Both the position numbers and the translations under genes were made by a program. Below, in pieces: positions 33,384-33,471 of a stretch of 33,471 bases of DNA. Every line of letters starts with the position of its first letter. The first letter of the stretch is position 1. The notes beneath the pieces were generated by a model, which was given only the letters and a program-made list of their open reading frames with translations, did no database searches and was not told the origin of the DNA. This DNA comes from Pseudomonas juntendi (GTDB taxonomy: Bacteria > Pseudomonadota > Gammaproteobacteria > Pseudomonadales > Pseudomonadaceae): NCBI RefSeq assembly GCF_009932375.1, contig NZ_BLJG01000046.1, positions 1 to 33,471 of the forward strand, read 5' to 3'.

Positions 33384-33471
33384 GGGCCGCTCTGCGGCCC
33401 TTCGCGGGCATGCCCGCTCCTACAGGTACAGCGCTAGCTTCAGGCCTGTCGTTACCCCTGTGGGAGCGGGC
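33384..33471. repeat. REP doublet after pykA, cut by window edge
   Basis: GGGCCGC-TCT-GCGGCCC (33384-33400) forms a hairpin leading straight into a REP copy (CCTTCGCGGGCATGCCCGCTCC, about 33399-33420). The start of an inverted copy (TGTGGGAGCGGGC) reaches the last base. It probably forms the pykA transcript end. Confidence 0.8.

Overview
The window reads as chromosomal DNA of the Pseudomonas putida group. It is GC-rich. It carries a familiar Pseudomonas core (rluD-pgeF-clpB, bamD, purU, an MvaT-type H-NS protein, sbcB, pykA) and several extragenic REP elements of the P. putida type. This assignment comes from recognising proteins and repeats, not from a database search.

Region 1 (1-13890, minus strand) is accessory-looking and the most unusual part. 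A three-gene set starts at 13890: a secreted membrane-fusion/adaptor protein, a second HlyD-like adaptor with a cytoplasmic GAF-like N-terminus, and an M50 metalloprotease fused to a HlyD-like C-terminus. Overlapping stop/start codons join the three. After a 119-base AT-rich gap come a GNAT acetyltransferase, a small DUF6916-like protein, a phage-tail-collar-like protein and the 5' 2700 codons of a giant repetitive adhesin that runs off the left edge. The adhesin has an N-terminal LEPR-type motif, a DUF4347 domain, FG-GAP repeats, cadherin/VCBS-like repeats and Ig-like A-A-B repeats. No ABC transporter ATPase or TolC-like protein is visible, so the locus looks like an adhesin export or processing system of uncommon composition. 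A good Crp/Vfr-type palindrome lies upstream of the first gene.

Region 2 (14190-14800) is a minus-strand tRNA cluster: Asn, Pro, Lys, terminator, Pro, Lys, terminator. A strong sigma70 promoter with a GC-rich discriminator lies upstream.

Region 3 (15088-20987) is core housekeeping. clpB has a heat-shock-type promoter; pgeF and rluD overlap; bamD is divergent from rluD. A REP doublet (REPIN) sits inside what looks like the bamD terminator loop.

Region 4 (20988-27658) holds a HerA-like ATPase, a divergent dCache chemoreceptor with the amino-acid-binding motif and a flagellar sigma (FliA)-like promoter, and an overlapping three-gene envelope-glycan or glycolipid operon (GT4 glycosyltransferase, DUF2334 deacetylase, UPF0104 membrane protein). 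A probable small gene overlaps the end of that operon on the other strand.

Region 5 (27729-33471) holds purU, mvaT, sbcB, a PilZ-domain protein, a small TPR-like lipoprotein and pykA, ending in a second REP doublet cut by the window edge.
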